From Telopea speciosissima (Eukaryota; Streptophyta; Magnoliopsida; Proteales; Proteaceae), in assembly GCF_018873765.1 (NCBI RefSeq), contig NC_057917.1:56478464-56542463 (forward strand): 64,000 nt of DNA. Direction: 5' to 3'. The translations under genes were made by a program, and so were the position numbers. Under the pieces are notes generated by a model, which worked only from the letters and a program-made list of their open reading frames with translations, had not been told where the DNA came from and did no database searches. Below, piece after piece: positions 55,721 to 64,000 of the stretch (the stretch's first letter is position 1; each line of letters starts with the position of its first letter).

Positions 55721-58700
55721 ACTGGGGCTACTCATCATGCGACACCTGACTTGAAGTCTCTCTCCTCATATGCGCCCTACACTGGTAAGCACGATTTGTT
55801 GGTTGGTGATGGTAACTCTATTCCCATCTCTCATATTGGCTCTTCCTCCATCCCATCTTCTTCTCGTTCTTTATCTCTTTCTGACATTTTACATGTACCC
55901 TCTCTTTCTAATTCTTTCCTTTCAGTTAATAAATTTGCTTCTGACAACAAGGTTTTCTTTGAATTTCATGCTACCCATTTTCATGTGAAGGATCCGACGT
56001 CCAATCACATTCTACTTACGGGGCCTAGCAAAGGTGGTCTCTACCATCTGCCATCTCCACCGTTGCCTCTCCAACGTCTGGGTCATCCTCATGACCTCTC
56101 CCTTCGCCTCAGGATTAACGATGTCAAGCTTCCTTCATCTCCATATTTGTGTTTTGCTTGTCAAATAGGCAAATCATGCCGTATGATCCTTTGTGAATCA
56201 CATAATCATAGTAGTTCTCCTTTATTTTTAATTTGTAGTGACATTTGGGGACCCTCTCCCACTATTTCATGAGATGGACATTGCTATTTCTTAATTTTTG
56301 TGGATGACTTTACTCGGTATATTTGGTTTTATCCTCTTAAGACTAAATCTGATGCTTTCTCTGTGTTTAAACAATTTCAAGCATTAGTTGAGCGTCAATT
56401 TTCTACCACAATTAAAAATGTGCAAACTAATTGGGGGGGGAGAGTTCCGCTCTCTCCATTCTTATTTTGCCACTCTTGGCATTCACCATCACATTTCTTG
56501 CTCTCACACTCATGAACAACAGGGCATCGCTGAAAGGCATAATCGCCATATTGTTGAGATCAGGCTGACCCTTATGCATCATGCCTCTCTCCCTCAATCT
56601 TATTGGGATTATGCTTTTGAAACAGTAGTATACCTAATCAATCGAATGCCCACTCCCACCCTTGCAATTGGGAACCTTTCCCCCTACCATCTAATTACAT
56701 CTCATCCACCCGATTATAGCTTTCTCAAAGTTTTCAGGTGCCTCTGTTTTCCTTTTCTTCGTCCTTACAATAATCATAAAATTGATCCCCAGTCCGCTCC
56801 ATGTGCTTTCCTTCGGTAAAGTTCTCATCACCACGGCTACCGTTGCATGCATCTTGAGTCCTGTCGCATTTATATTGCTCGCCATGTTTGATTTGACGAG
56901 CTTATATTTCCATTTTTCGAAAACCAATCCCCTCCCCCTCCCTCATCCCCCTCACCACCATGGGCTTCCCTACCCCTAACCATCTTACCCGATCCGCCAT
57001 TACCCATAGTCCAAGCCCCAACCCCTACCTTGCCACAGACCCCCTTACCTCAATCCCCATACCTAGTGTTGATCCCATATCCCCCTCCCCTAGTCCGCAA
57101 CCCTCCCCATCCTCAACCCCTCCATTGTCTCCCCCATATCGCACACGCCTCCTACGTGAGCTGTATGATGACCCCTCCACAGCACTTCGTGCCAATCTTA
57201 GCCAAATCACCTCTGACCCTTCTCTTTTAGAACCTACCTGTTATACTCAGGCTAAGAAGGATTCTCAATGGCGCCAGACCATGTTTGATGAGTTTGCGGC
57301 TTTGCTTAGAAATGGCACCTGGTCATTGGTGCCTCCCCCTACTATTGCAAATTTGGTTAGTTATAAGTGGGTGTACATGATCAAGCGTAAGGCCGATGGG
57401 ACTATTGAATGATATAAGGCGAGACTTGTGGCCAAGGGGTTTCATCAACAACTGAGCTTGGATTATGATGAGACTTTTAGCCCTGTTGTCAAGCCTACAA
57501 CTATTCGCACAATGCTAACTTTGGCTGTCTGCAATGGATGGGGTGTTCGACAACTTGATGTCCAAAATGCCTTTTTACATGGTGTACTTAATGAGGAGGT
57601 TTATATGACTCAACCTCAAGGATTCAAAGATGCTAATCGACCAACTCATGTATGCAGGTTGCACAAATCTTTATATGGCCTCAAACAGGTCCCTCGTGTC
57701 TGGTTCAGCCGGCTATCCCAGTTCTTGATTTAGTCTGGTTTTTGGTCTTCCCAAACAGATCCATCACTGTTCATTTATACACAAGGTCCCACGACCTCTT
57801 ATGTTCTTATGTACGTCGATGACATCCTGGTTACTGGTAATCAGCCCATGCATATTGATACGCTGTTGCAATAGCTTGCTTATGAGTTCTCGATCAAAGA
57901 TCTGGGCCGCTTAAATTTCTTTTTAGGGATTGAGGCAACTTACAACTCTGATGGCCTTACCTTATCTCAGTCCCACTACATTACTGATCTTCTCCAACGG
58001 GCTGGCATGTCAGATTGCAAACCAGTTCTTACACCCATGGCCACTACTTTTAAAGCATCTATTGCGGGGGGTGTATCTTACTCTGATCCAACTAAGTACC
58101 GGTCGATAGCTGGTGCATTACAGTATATTACTCTCACCCGGTTGGATGTAGCTTTCTCTGTGAATCGTGCCTGCCAATACATGCATAACCCTACAGAAGA
58201 CCATTGGACCATGGTAAAGCGTATTTTACGCTACCTCAAACACTCTGTTGATTATGGGCTCCATATCACCAAGTCCTCATCCCAAGATCTCCAAGCTTTC
58301 TTTAATGCCAATTGGGCTGGTGATGGTGACGATCGTAAATCCACTGGTGGATATGCCATCTATATGGAAAATAATTTGATTTCTTGGGCTTCCAAGAAGC
58401 AGAAGACTGTTACCCGGTCCTCCACTAAGTCCGAGTACAAGGCCCTTGCTGACGCCTATGTTGAGCTCACTTGGCCTCTCTACCTCTTTGGCTATTGTAT
58501 TATGGTGTGACAACATCGACGCCACATATCTCTCGATAAATCCAGTTTTTCACGCCCGTACTAAGCACATGGAAATTGATTTCCACTTTGTTCATGACAA
58601 AGTTGCCAAACGTGACCTTCAAGTCCGGTTTATTTCTACCAAAGATCAGATTGCTGACATTATGACCAAAGTGCTCGGTACGGCCAGATTCTTGTTTCTT

Positions 58701-58742
58701 CGAGACAAGCTAAAGATTCGTTCGCTCAAATCTTCATCTTGA
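55690..58742 (+). pseudogene. Copia-2 pol remnant (protease, integrase, RT, RNase H)
   Basis: The protease region reads TWIFNTGATHHATPDL (55709-55755), with N in place of the catalytic D (the usual motif is DTGA). Integrase: CFACQIGKS (56152), DIWGPSPT, then VDDFTRYIWFYPL. A frameshift lies in a G run at 56432-56439. [42 protein letters not shown] (57558), and YVDDILVTGN (57812). RNase H: GDGDDRKSTGGYAIY and [12 protein letters not shown]. The last part reads TKHMEIDFHFVHDK. At least six interruptions are visible; the element cannot code a full polyprotein. Confidence 0.88.
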
Positions 58743-58747
58743 GGGGG

Positions 58748-58938
58748 TGTATCAGACCATATCACACCATATCCGATTTCTTTCTATGTTTGTCATTGCT
58801 TGAGCATCAAGCATGCAATCCTTTGACAATCCATGATCTTTATATAATCTCCCTCAATCTTTCATATATAACATTGTAATCTTCTCTTTATGGTATGAGT
58901 ATTATAGGTGATTGAGTTTCCAACATGTGGATTCCCTC
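58748..58938 (+). repeat. Copia-2 3' LTR, truncated by Gypsy-2 insertion
   Basis: It starts TGTATCAGACC right after the polypurine tract and matches 54284-54477. It stops at GGATTCCCTC, where the 5' LTR continues for another 84 bp. Confidence 0.9.
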
Positions 58939-59878
58939 TGATACATCCAATATTCACCGGGCCTACCAACGATCGCCATGTGTCACAGACGACCCGCCCC
59001 ATAGCCAGGGGGAACGAACCGGAGTCCCAGCCCCACTCGGGGGCGGCCACTACTCGGGCGCGGCCACACATCCGGGGCGCGGCCTCACCCACACGCGGCC
59101 TCCTCACCCAGGCGCGGCCCCCTCACCCAGGCACGGCCTCCTCACCCAGGCGCGGCCCCCTCACCTAGGCACGGCCTCACCCAGGCGCGGCCTCACCTAG
59201 GCGCGGCCTCACCCAGGCGCGGCCTCCTCACGAGGGCGCGGCCTCCTCACCCAGGCGCGGCCTCCTCACCAGGCGCGGCCTCACCCAGCGCGACCTCACC
59301 TAGGCGCGGCCTCCTCACCAGGGCGCGGCCTCCTCACCCAGGCGCGGCCTCACCCAGGCGGGGCCTGCACCCAGACACAGCATCGTGGGCACGTGAGGTG
59401 GGGGCTACCCATCTACGACCCTTCATATCGCTAAGACTCATGTCACTACCAGGACTTTAAACCGCCGCTTAGAGGTCACGTCATCCAGACGGATTCAAGC
59501 ACCAAGGGCGTTATCACCACACGCAGTATCTATCCATCAAGGATCCCGATGCCACCAGACACTCCCTCCCACGGGAGATGACCAATCGGGATAGAGCCCG
59601 CTACCCCGGGCCTCTATCCACTCAACGGCACAATCGTCAATCAAACGGGGACTCTCCACACCGCCATATGCTACTATAAAAGACAAAGGTACACAACCCC
59701 ATAGGGGACATAAAAACTCATACTGAATAATCACTATTCATCTGTTTGCGCCAGGAGATCTAACTTTGGCATCGGAGAGCCCTAGGCCGGGACCACACCG
59801 GTTCTCTCTGTTGACCCCTTTGGTCCACTTGCAGGTGACGGCACTCGCAGGACCGCTCGACGATTTCTTGACGCAACA
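58939..59878 (+). repeat. Gypsy-2 5' LTR
   Basis: It starts TGATACATCCAATATTCACC and ends TTGACGCAACA, three bases before the primer site. A TATA-like ACTATAAAAG is at about 59671. The left half is occupied by a GC-rich tandem array. The five bases before it (CCCTC, 58934-58938) are the presumed target duplication; its partner is outside the window. Confidence 0.82.
59050..59370 (+). repeat. GC-rich minisatellite in the Gypsy-2 LTR
   Basis: About 16 or more copies of a 15-20-bp unit CTCACCCAGGCGCGGCCTC with variants (TAGGCGCGG, AGGGCGCGG, AGGCACGG). Unit length varies. It is confined to the U3-side part of the LTR. Confidence 0.88.
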
Positions 59879-59881
59879 GAT

Positions 59882-59897
59882 TGGCGCCGTCTGTGGG
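59882..59897 (+). other. Gypsy-2 primer-binding site
   Basis: TGGCGCCGTCTGTGGG, three bases after the LTR end. The TGGCGCCG core matches the Asp-tRNA-like site used by many plant Gypsy elements. Confidence 0.75.
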
Positions 59898-59944
59898 AAC
59901 GACGCTAGCCATTACAGCTACTAGCTCGCTTCCATACTCATTCA

Positions 59945-62134
59945 ATGGCACGAAGGAAGACTACCACCACCAACAACGGAGCAAGGAATGGATCACCACC
60001 CCCAGAGTGCTCTCGCCGCAGAGCCAACGACCAGGACCATGTCCCTCTGGAGGAGGAGATCCCCCTTAATGACCAGTTCGTGATCGCCGAGCCCAACAAT
60101 GACGAGGCCAACGATGTGGTGGTGGAGGTGACACCTGACCCCAATGCTCCAGCCACTGTGGGTCAGATCAACGACCTGCAACGACAGATCCTCGATGAAC
60201 AACGACTCTTTCGAGAATACCTGACGCAGCGTGCGACATCTCACCGTCGGAGGACTTCACCAGCAGCAAGGGTGGAGTCCATACCTCAACAAGAGCCAAA
60301 CCCTAGGAGATCATCTCCCAGGGGCGCGAGATCAGAGAGACTTGCGCGACAGGCAACCCCCACTCCGCAGCGGGGGGAGCCTTCCCAGCATCCCAGGAGA
60401 ACAAGAGACCTCTCGCCACGGTCAGAACGTGGGAGGACGCCAACACCCAAGGCGAGGGTGTCTAGCCCGCAGAGATCGGTCCGGAGGTCTGTGTTTGACG
60501 GACGACTGGAAGAAAGTCACATACCACGATGAAGCCGGACCTACAGAGAAGAAAGCCCCTCACCTTCACGATAGGGTTCATCACGGCATGACCATTCACC
60601 ATCCCGCCAACACTCAAGGCGGGAGGGGACATCCAGGAGAGAGCGTGAACGGGGTCGCAGCGAACTTCCGGCTAGGCGTGGGGGGCAGACAAGGGACGAG
60701 GAGCTCGATCAAAGACTCCGCGACCTGGATGAGAAGCTGGAAGGGTTGAAGAAGCAGACCAAAGGCGAGACACATTCCATACCTGGACAACACCCCTTCT
60801 CGGCAGAGATCATGTCAGCCACACTACCTTCCAGGTTTCGACTACCCACCTTTGAACTCTACAGTGGTACCACTGACCCTAATGACCACATCAACTACTT
60901 TAATGGCATGATGACGCTGTATGGGGGGTCGGACGTGGTATCCTGTCGGGCATTCCCTGCGTCCCTCAAGGGAGCAGCCACATCATGGTTCTCCAGGCTA
61001 CGACCGAGATCTATATGCTCATTCGCAGAGCTATGCGAACAGTTCGTCACCCGTTTCCAAAGCAGCGTCAAGCAGAAGAAGACCACCGTCAATCTACTAA
61101 ACGTGGTACAGAACCCTGGGGAATCTCTCAGGGAATACGTTACCAGGTTCACCAAGGAGTCCCTGGAGGTTCGAGACTTGGATGACCAGACACAGCATGC
61201 AGCCCTAGCAGGAGGTATTAGGGACCTGGACTTGATCAAGGACCTGGCACGTCACGAGACCAGGACTATGAAAGAACTCCTGGAGCGGTGCAACGAGTTT
61301 GCAAATATGGCCGAGGTACTACAAGCTAGAACAAAAATAATCGAGGCCAAGCCACAGGACAACAAGAGGTCAGCACCTGATGACCGCAACGAGAGTAAGA
61401 GGTCGAGGACAGAGCACCGACAAGAGAAGAGCGACCGCCCATCTAGGAGGATAGACCGCCGCCCAGAGAGAAGAGAGAGGGCAAGCACCCCTGAGTTCAC
61501 ACCACTGAACACCACCAGGTCCCAGATACTCATGCAGATCCAGGACTGTGACCTACTCCATTGGCCACGACCCATGCTAGCAGCGCCAGAGAAGCGAAAC
61601 CCTAACAAATATTGTCTCTTCCACAAAGAGAATGGGCACGACACAGAGGAGTGCTATCAATTGAAGAGAGAGATAGAACAACTGGTAAAAGCAGGAAGCT
61701 TGAATAAGTATGTGAAGGGGAGACGTGACAACCGCTCAGGCCAAGGAGATAGAGGTCGCGACGGAGACAGAGTGGAGCCGAGACGAGAAGAAAGAAGAAC
61801 AGATCGAGAGAGAGACCGCCCAGAAGAGCGGAGAGATGCCACAGAACCTAGTGGCACCAAGGGACCTCCTATCCTCACCATACTTGGAGGACCAGGGCAA
61901 GAGTCCACCAGAAAAGCTAAAGCTCATGCCAGGTTCGTGGGAGTGGCAGAGAAGCCCAGCAAGATAGCCAAGACTGAGGCGGTGATCTCCTTCTCGGATG
62001 AAGACCTGGAAGGACTAAACTTCCTGCATGAAGATGCCCTGGTAGTACAGGTGGAGGTAGCCAATCGACCTGCACACGAGTTTGATAGACACGGGGCGTC
62101 CGTTGACGTACTCTCCTTGGACGCCTATCGATAA
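59945..62134 (+). pseudogene. Gypsy-2 gag and start of protease, with in-frame stops
   Basis: One frame runs from ATG 59945 to 62134, interrupted by TGA at 60530-60532 and TAG at 60572-60574. The N-terminal part is Arg/Ser/Pro-rich. The retrotrans_gag core follows 60780 (LPSRFRLPTFELYSGTTDP, GAATSWFSRLRP, FVTRFQSS, VVQNPGESLREYVTRF). A zinc-knuckle-like CLFHKENGHDTEEC is near 61620, then an Arg/Glu/Asp-rich linker. At the protease, IDTG is in one frame (about 62084) and ASVDVLSLDAYR in another, so a one-base loss in a G run breaks the active site. A TAA follows at 62132-62134. Confidence 0.88.
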
Positions 62135-62518
62135 TTCGGGTTCGGGACGACCAGCTCAAACCAGAACCCACTTATCTCCATGGATTCTCAGGTGCCACCG
62201 CCTCCATCAGAGGTACCATAGAGCTACCCGTCACCTTCGGGGTACACCCTCAACAAGTAACCATCATGGTAAATTTCATGGTAGTCAAGTCCGTGGTGTC
62301 CTTCAACGGCCTCTTAGGGCGACCATCACTGACAGCCCTTAGAGGAGTCATATCACCACTTCACCTGAAGATGAAGTTCCCCACCGAGAACGGGTAGGCG
62401 AAGTCCGAGGAGATCAGAAGAAAGCAAGGGAGTGCTACGCCACCTTCATGAAAAAGAATAATGGCAACACCCGTGGAATGGCACTCTGCCTAGAGAGCAT
62501 GATCGGTGACCGAGAGAG
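62135..62518 (+). pseudogene. Gypsy-2 protease C-terminal part, frameshifted
   Basis: A third frame reads IRVRDDQLKPEPTYLHGFSG, then TIELPVTFGVHPQQV, FNGLLGRPSLTALRGVIS and HLKMKFPTENG, the conserved region after the protease active site in this branch. It ends at a stop near 62396-62398 and links poorly to the RT frame. Confidence 0.7.
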
Positions 62519-64000
62519 ATGGCGACAGAGAGAAGGGGAAAGCCGGTGGAAGACCTCATCCCATGGCCCCTCAACCAGGACGACCCCTCCAAGGTCGTTC
62601 AGGTCGGCTCGCTGCTAAGCAAGGAGCAGAAAGAAGGGCTTGGACACCTCCTCCAAGCGAACATGGATGTCTTCGCATGGTCGACCTCCGACATGCCAGG
62701 AATACCATGTTCCATAGCGGAACACCGACTACATGTCGACCCTACCAGGAAGCCCGTTCAACAGAAGCGGCGTAACTTCGCCCTCGACCGACAAGCAGCA
62801 ATCAAGGAGGAGGTCGAGAAGTTAAGCCGATCCGGGTTCATCAGAAAGGAGAAGTTCCCAACCTGGCTCGCCAACGTGGTCATGGTACCAAAGCCAAATG
62901 GGAAGTGGAGGATGTGTGTCGACTACACCGACCTGAACAAGGCATGCCCAAAAGATGAGTACCCACTGCCCCGGATCGACCTACTGATCGACGCCACCGC
63001 CGGCCATGAGATGCTGAGTTTCATGGACGCCTACTCCGGATACAACCAGATCCTCATGTATGAGGATGATGAGTCTTACACCGCATGTCAGACGGACAAA
63101 GAGAACTATTGCTACAACGTCATGCCGTTCGGGTTAAAGAACGCAGGGGCCACCTATCAGAGAATGGTCAACAAGATGTTCGAGGAGCAGATCGGGCGCA
63201 ACATGGAGGTGTATGTGGATGACATGCTCGTAAAGAGCATCCACGCCAGCCAACACCTGACCGACCTAGAGGAGGCATTTGCGGTACTGAGGAGGAACCA
63301 GATGAAGCTAAACCCTGCAAAGTGCGCCTTCGGCATAACGTCAGGAAAATTCCTGGGGTTCATGGTCTCAGTCCGTGGAATAGAAGCCAACCCATCCAAG
63401 ATCAAGGCCATCCAAGAAATGGCACCTCCTCGAACGGTCAGGGAAGTGCAGAGGTTGAATGGAAGGGTCGCCGCCCTTTCCAGGTTCGTGTCACGATCAG
63501 GTGATAAATGCTTACCATTCTTCAAAACATTGAAGAACCTCCGAAGCCCTAAAGATTTCACATGGACGAAAGAGTGCCAGAAGGCGTTTGAAGAATTGAA
63601 GGAGTACCTAGAGAGCCCACCATTGCTTGGGCGACCAGAACCTAACGAAGAGTTGCAGCTCTACCTGGCCGCCACCCCTGTCGCGGTTAGCGCAGTACTG
63701 CTGAAGGAAGAAGACAAAGTCCAGAGGCCTATCTACTACGTCAGCCATGTCCTGATCAATGCAGAGACCAGGTACACTAGGATCGAGAAGGTAGCCTATG
63801 CATTGGTAATGGCAGCCAGGAAGCTGCGACCATACTTCCAAGCCCATACCATCACAGTCCTCACAGACCTACCCTTGAAGAAGATATTGCATAAGCCGGA
63901 CGTCTCCGGATGATTGATAGCATGGGCGGTGGAGTTAAGTGAGCATGACATCAGGTTCCAACCAAGGACAGCCATCAAAGGCCAGGCTCTTGCAGATTTC
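62519..64000 (+). pseudogene. Gypsy-2 reverse transcriptase and RNase H (partial at window edge)
   Basis: A 464-residue frame (to 63913) with RT landmarks PNGKWRMCVDYTDLNKACP, FMDAYSGYNQI, MPFGLKNAGATYQRMV and the catalytic YVDD (63213-63224), then the connection FLGFMVSVRGIEANP and the RNase H start PIYYVSHVLINAETRY. TGA at 63911-63913 interrupts the RNase H, where the family usually has Arg; the same frame continues LIAWAVELSEHDIRFQPR to ALADF at the window end. RT would copy element RNA into DNA. The domain is intact up to that stop. Confidence 0.9.

Larger units (their letters stand above)
54284..58938 (+). mobile_element. Copia-2 LTR retrotransposon, cut by Gypsy-2
   Basis: It has a left LTR (54284-54561), a primer site TGGTATCACGAGCC (54562), a gag-pol region in Copia order, a polypurine tract GAGGGGG (58741-58747) and a truncated right LTR (58748-58938). 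Stops and frameshifts scatter the polyprotein. The left and right LTR show about ten base differences plus a 3-nt indel over some 190 bp by eye count, pointing to an insertion that is not recent. Related to Copia-1 in gag and primer site. Confidence 0.92.
58939..64000 (+). mobile_element. Gypsy-2 LTR retrotransposon (Tat/Athila-like branch), 3' part outside the window
   Basis: LTR at 58939-59878, primer site TGGCGCCGTCTGTGGG at 59882, long gag, protease, RT and RNase H. The RT and the ALADF word at the window end fit plant Gypsy elements of the Tat/Athila branch. Integrase and the 3' LTR would follow beyond 64000. Coding is better preserved than in the Copia elements, with a few stops and frameshifts. 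GC content is clearly higher than in the surrounding DNA. Confidence 0.92.

Noticed and set aside
59050..59370. Array of short regular repeats that could suggest a CRISPR
   Set aside because: Units are contiguous GC-rich variants with no unique spacers, lie inside an LTR and the DNA is plant nuclear. It is a minisatellite.
22..64000. tRNA, rRNA or other classical RNA genes
   Set aside because: No cloverleaf or rRNA block was recognised by eye. The tRNA-like boxes at 37621 belong to a SINE. A tRNAscan run would settle this.

Overview
The window is plant nuclear DNA. It is AT-rich and gene-poor, its genes have spliceosomal introns, and most of the rest is LTR retrotransposons, LINE relics, a SINE and many short palindromic or terminal-inverted-repeat (TIR) elements. 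The protein families are angiosperm. I cannot fix the species; a non-grass angiosperm fits best.

Three host loci stand out. (1) An R2R3-MYB gene on + (13649-18674, three exons, 275 aa) carries the bHLH-contact motif, an ANDI motif and a KPRPWTF motif of the anthocyanin-type subgroup 6. Its second intron is about 4.1 kb and starts with GC rather than GT. (2) A cluster of three major-latex-protein-like (Bet v 1 superfamily) copies lies on -. MLP-A (26259-27045) and MLP-B (31302-32534) are intact at 153 aa. MLP-C (39661-41978) is a pseudogene with a 4-nt frameshift and a 1,373-bp solo LTR in its intron. (3) GDP-L-galactose phosphorylase (VTC2/GGP), the committed step of ascorbate synthesis, lies on + (48108-50483, five exons, 446 aa). 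Its leader holds a 91-codon upstream reading frame starting at ACG, matching the ascorbate-feedback uORF known for this gene.

Layout: 1-7741 is a minus-strand Athila-like Gypsy element abutting a broken minus-strand Copia element, apparently nested in the Copia LTR. 7742-13600 is intergenic with palindromic elements. 13600-18700 is the MYB gene. 18700-25650 holds palindromic elements, LINE relics and a minus-strand Copia relic. 25650-42450 is the MLP cluster, separated by TIR elements, LTR remnants, a SINE and a compound foldback. 42450-47600 is repeats. 47600-50500 is VTC2. 50500-54283 is mostly unassigned with a LINE relic. 54284-58938 is a plus-strand Copia element whose 3' LTR is cut by a plus-strand Gypsy element (58939 to the window end).

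The three host loci are not an operon or an obvious pathway cluster. The strongest second-look items are the ACG uORF of VTC2, the GC-AG intron of the MYB gene, the MLP duplication history readable from shared intron and promoter insertions, and about a dozen short near-perfect palindromes in several sequence families plus one 1.3-kb compound foldback in the MLP-B promoter. All coordinates, splice sites and repeat matches were read by eye.
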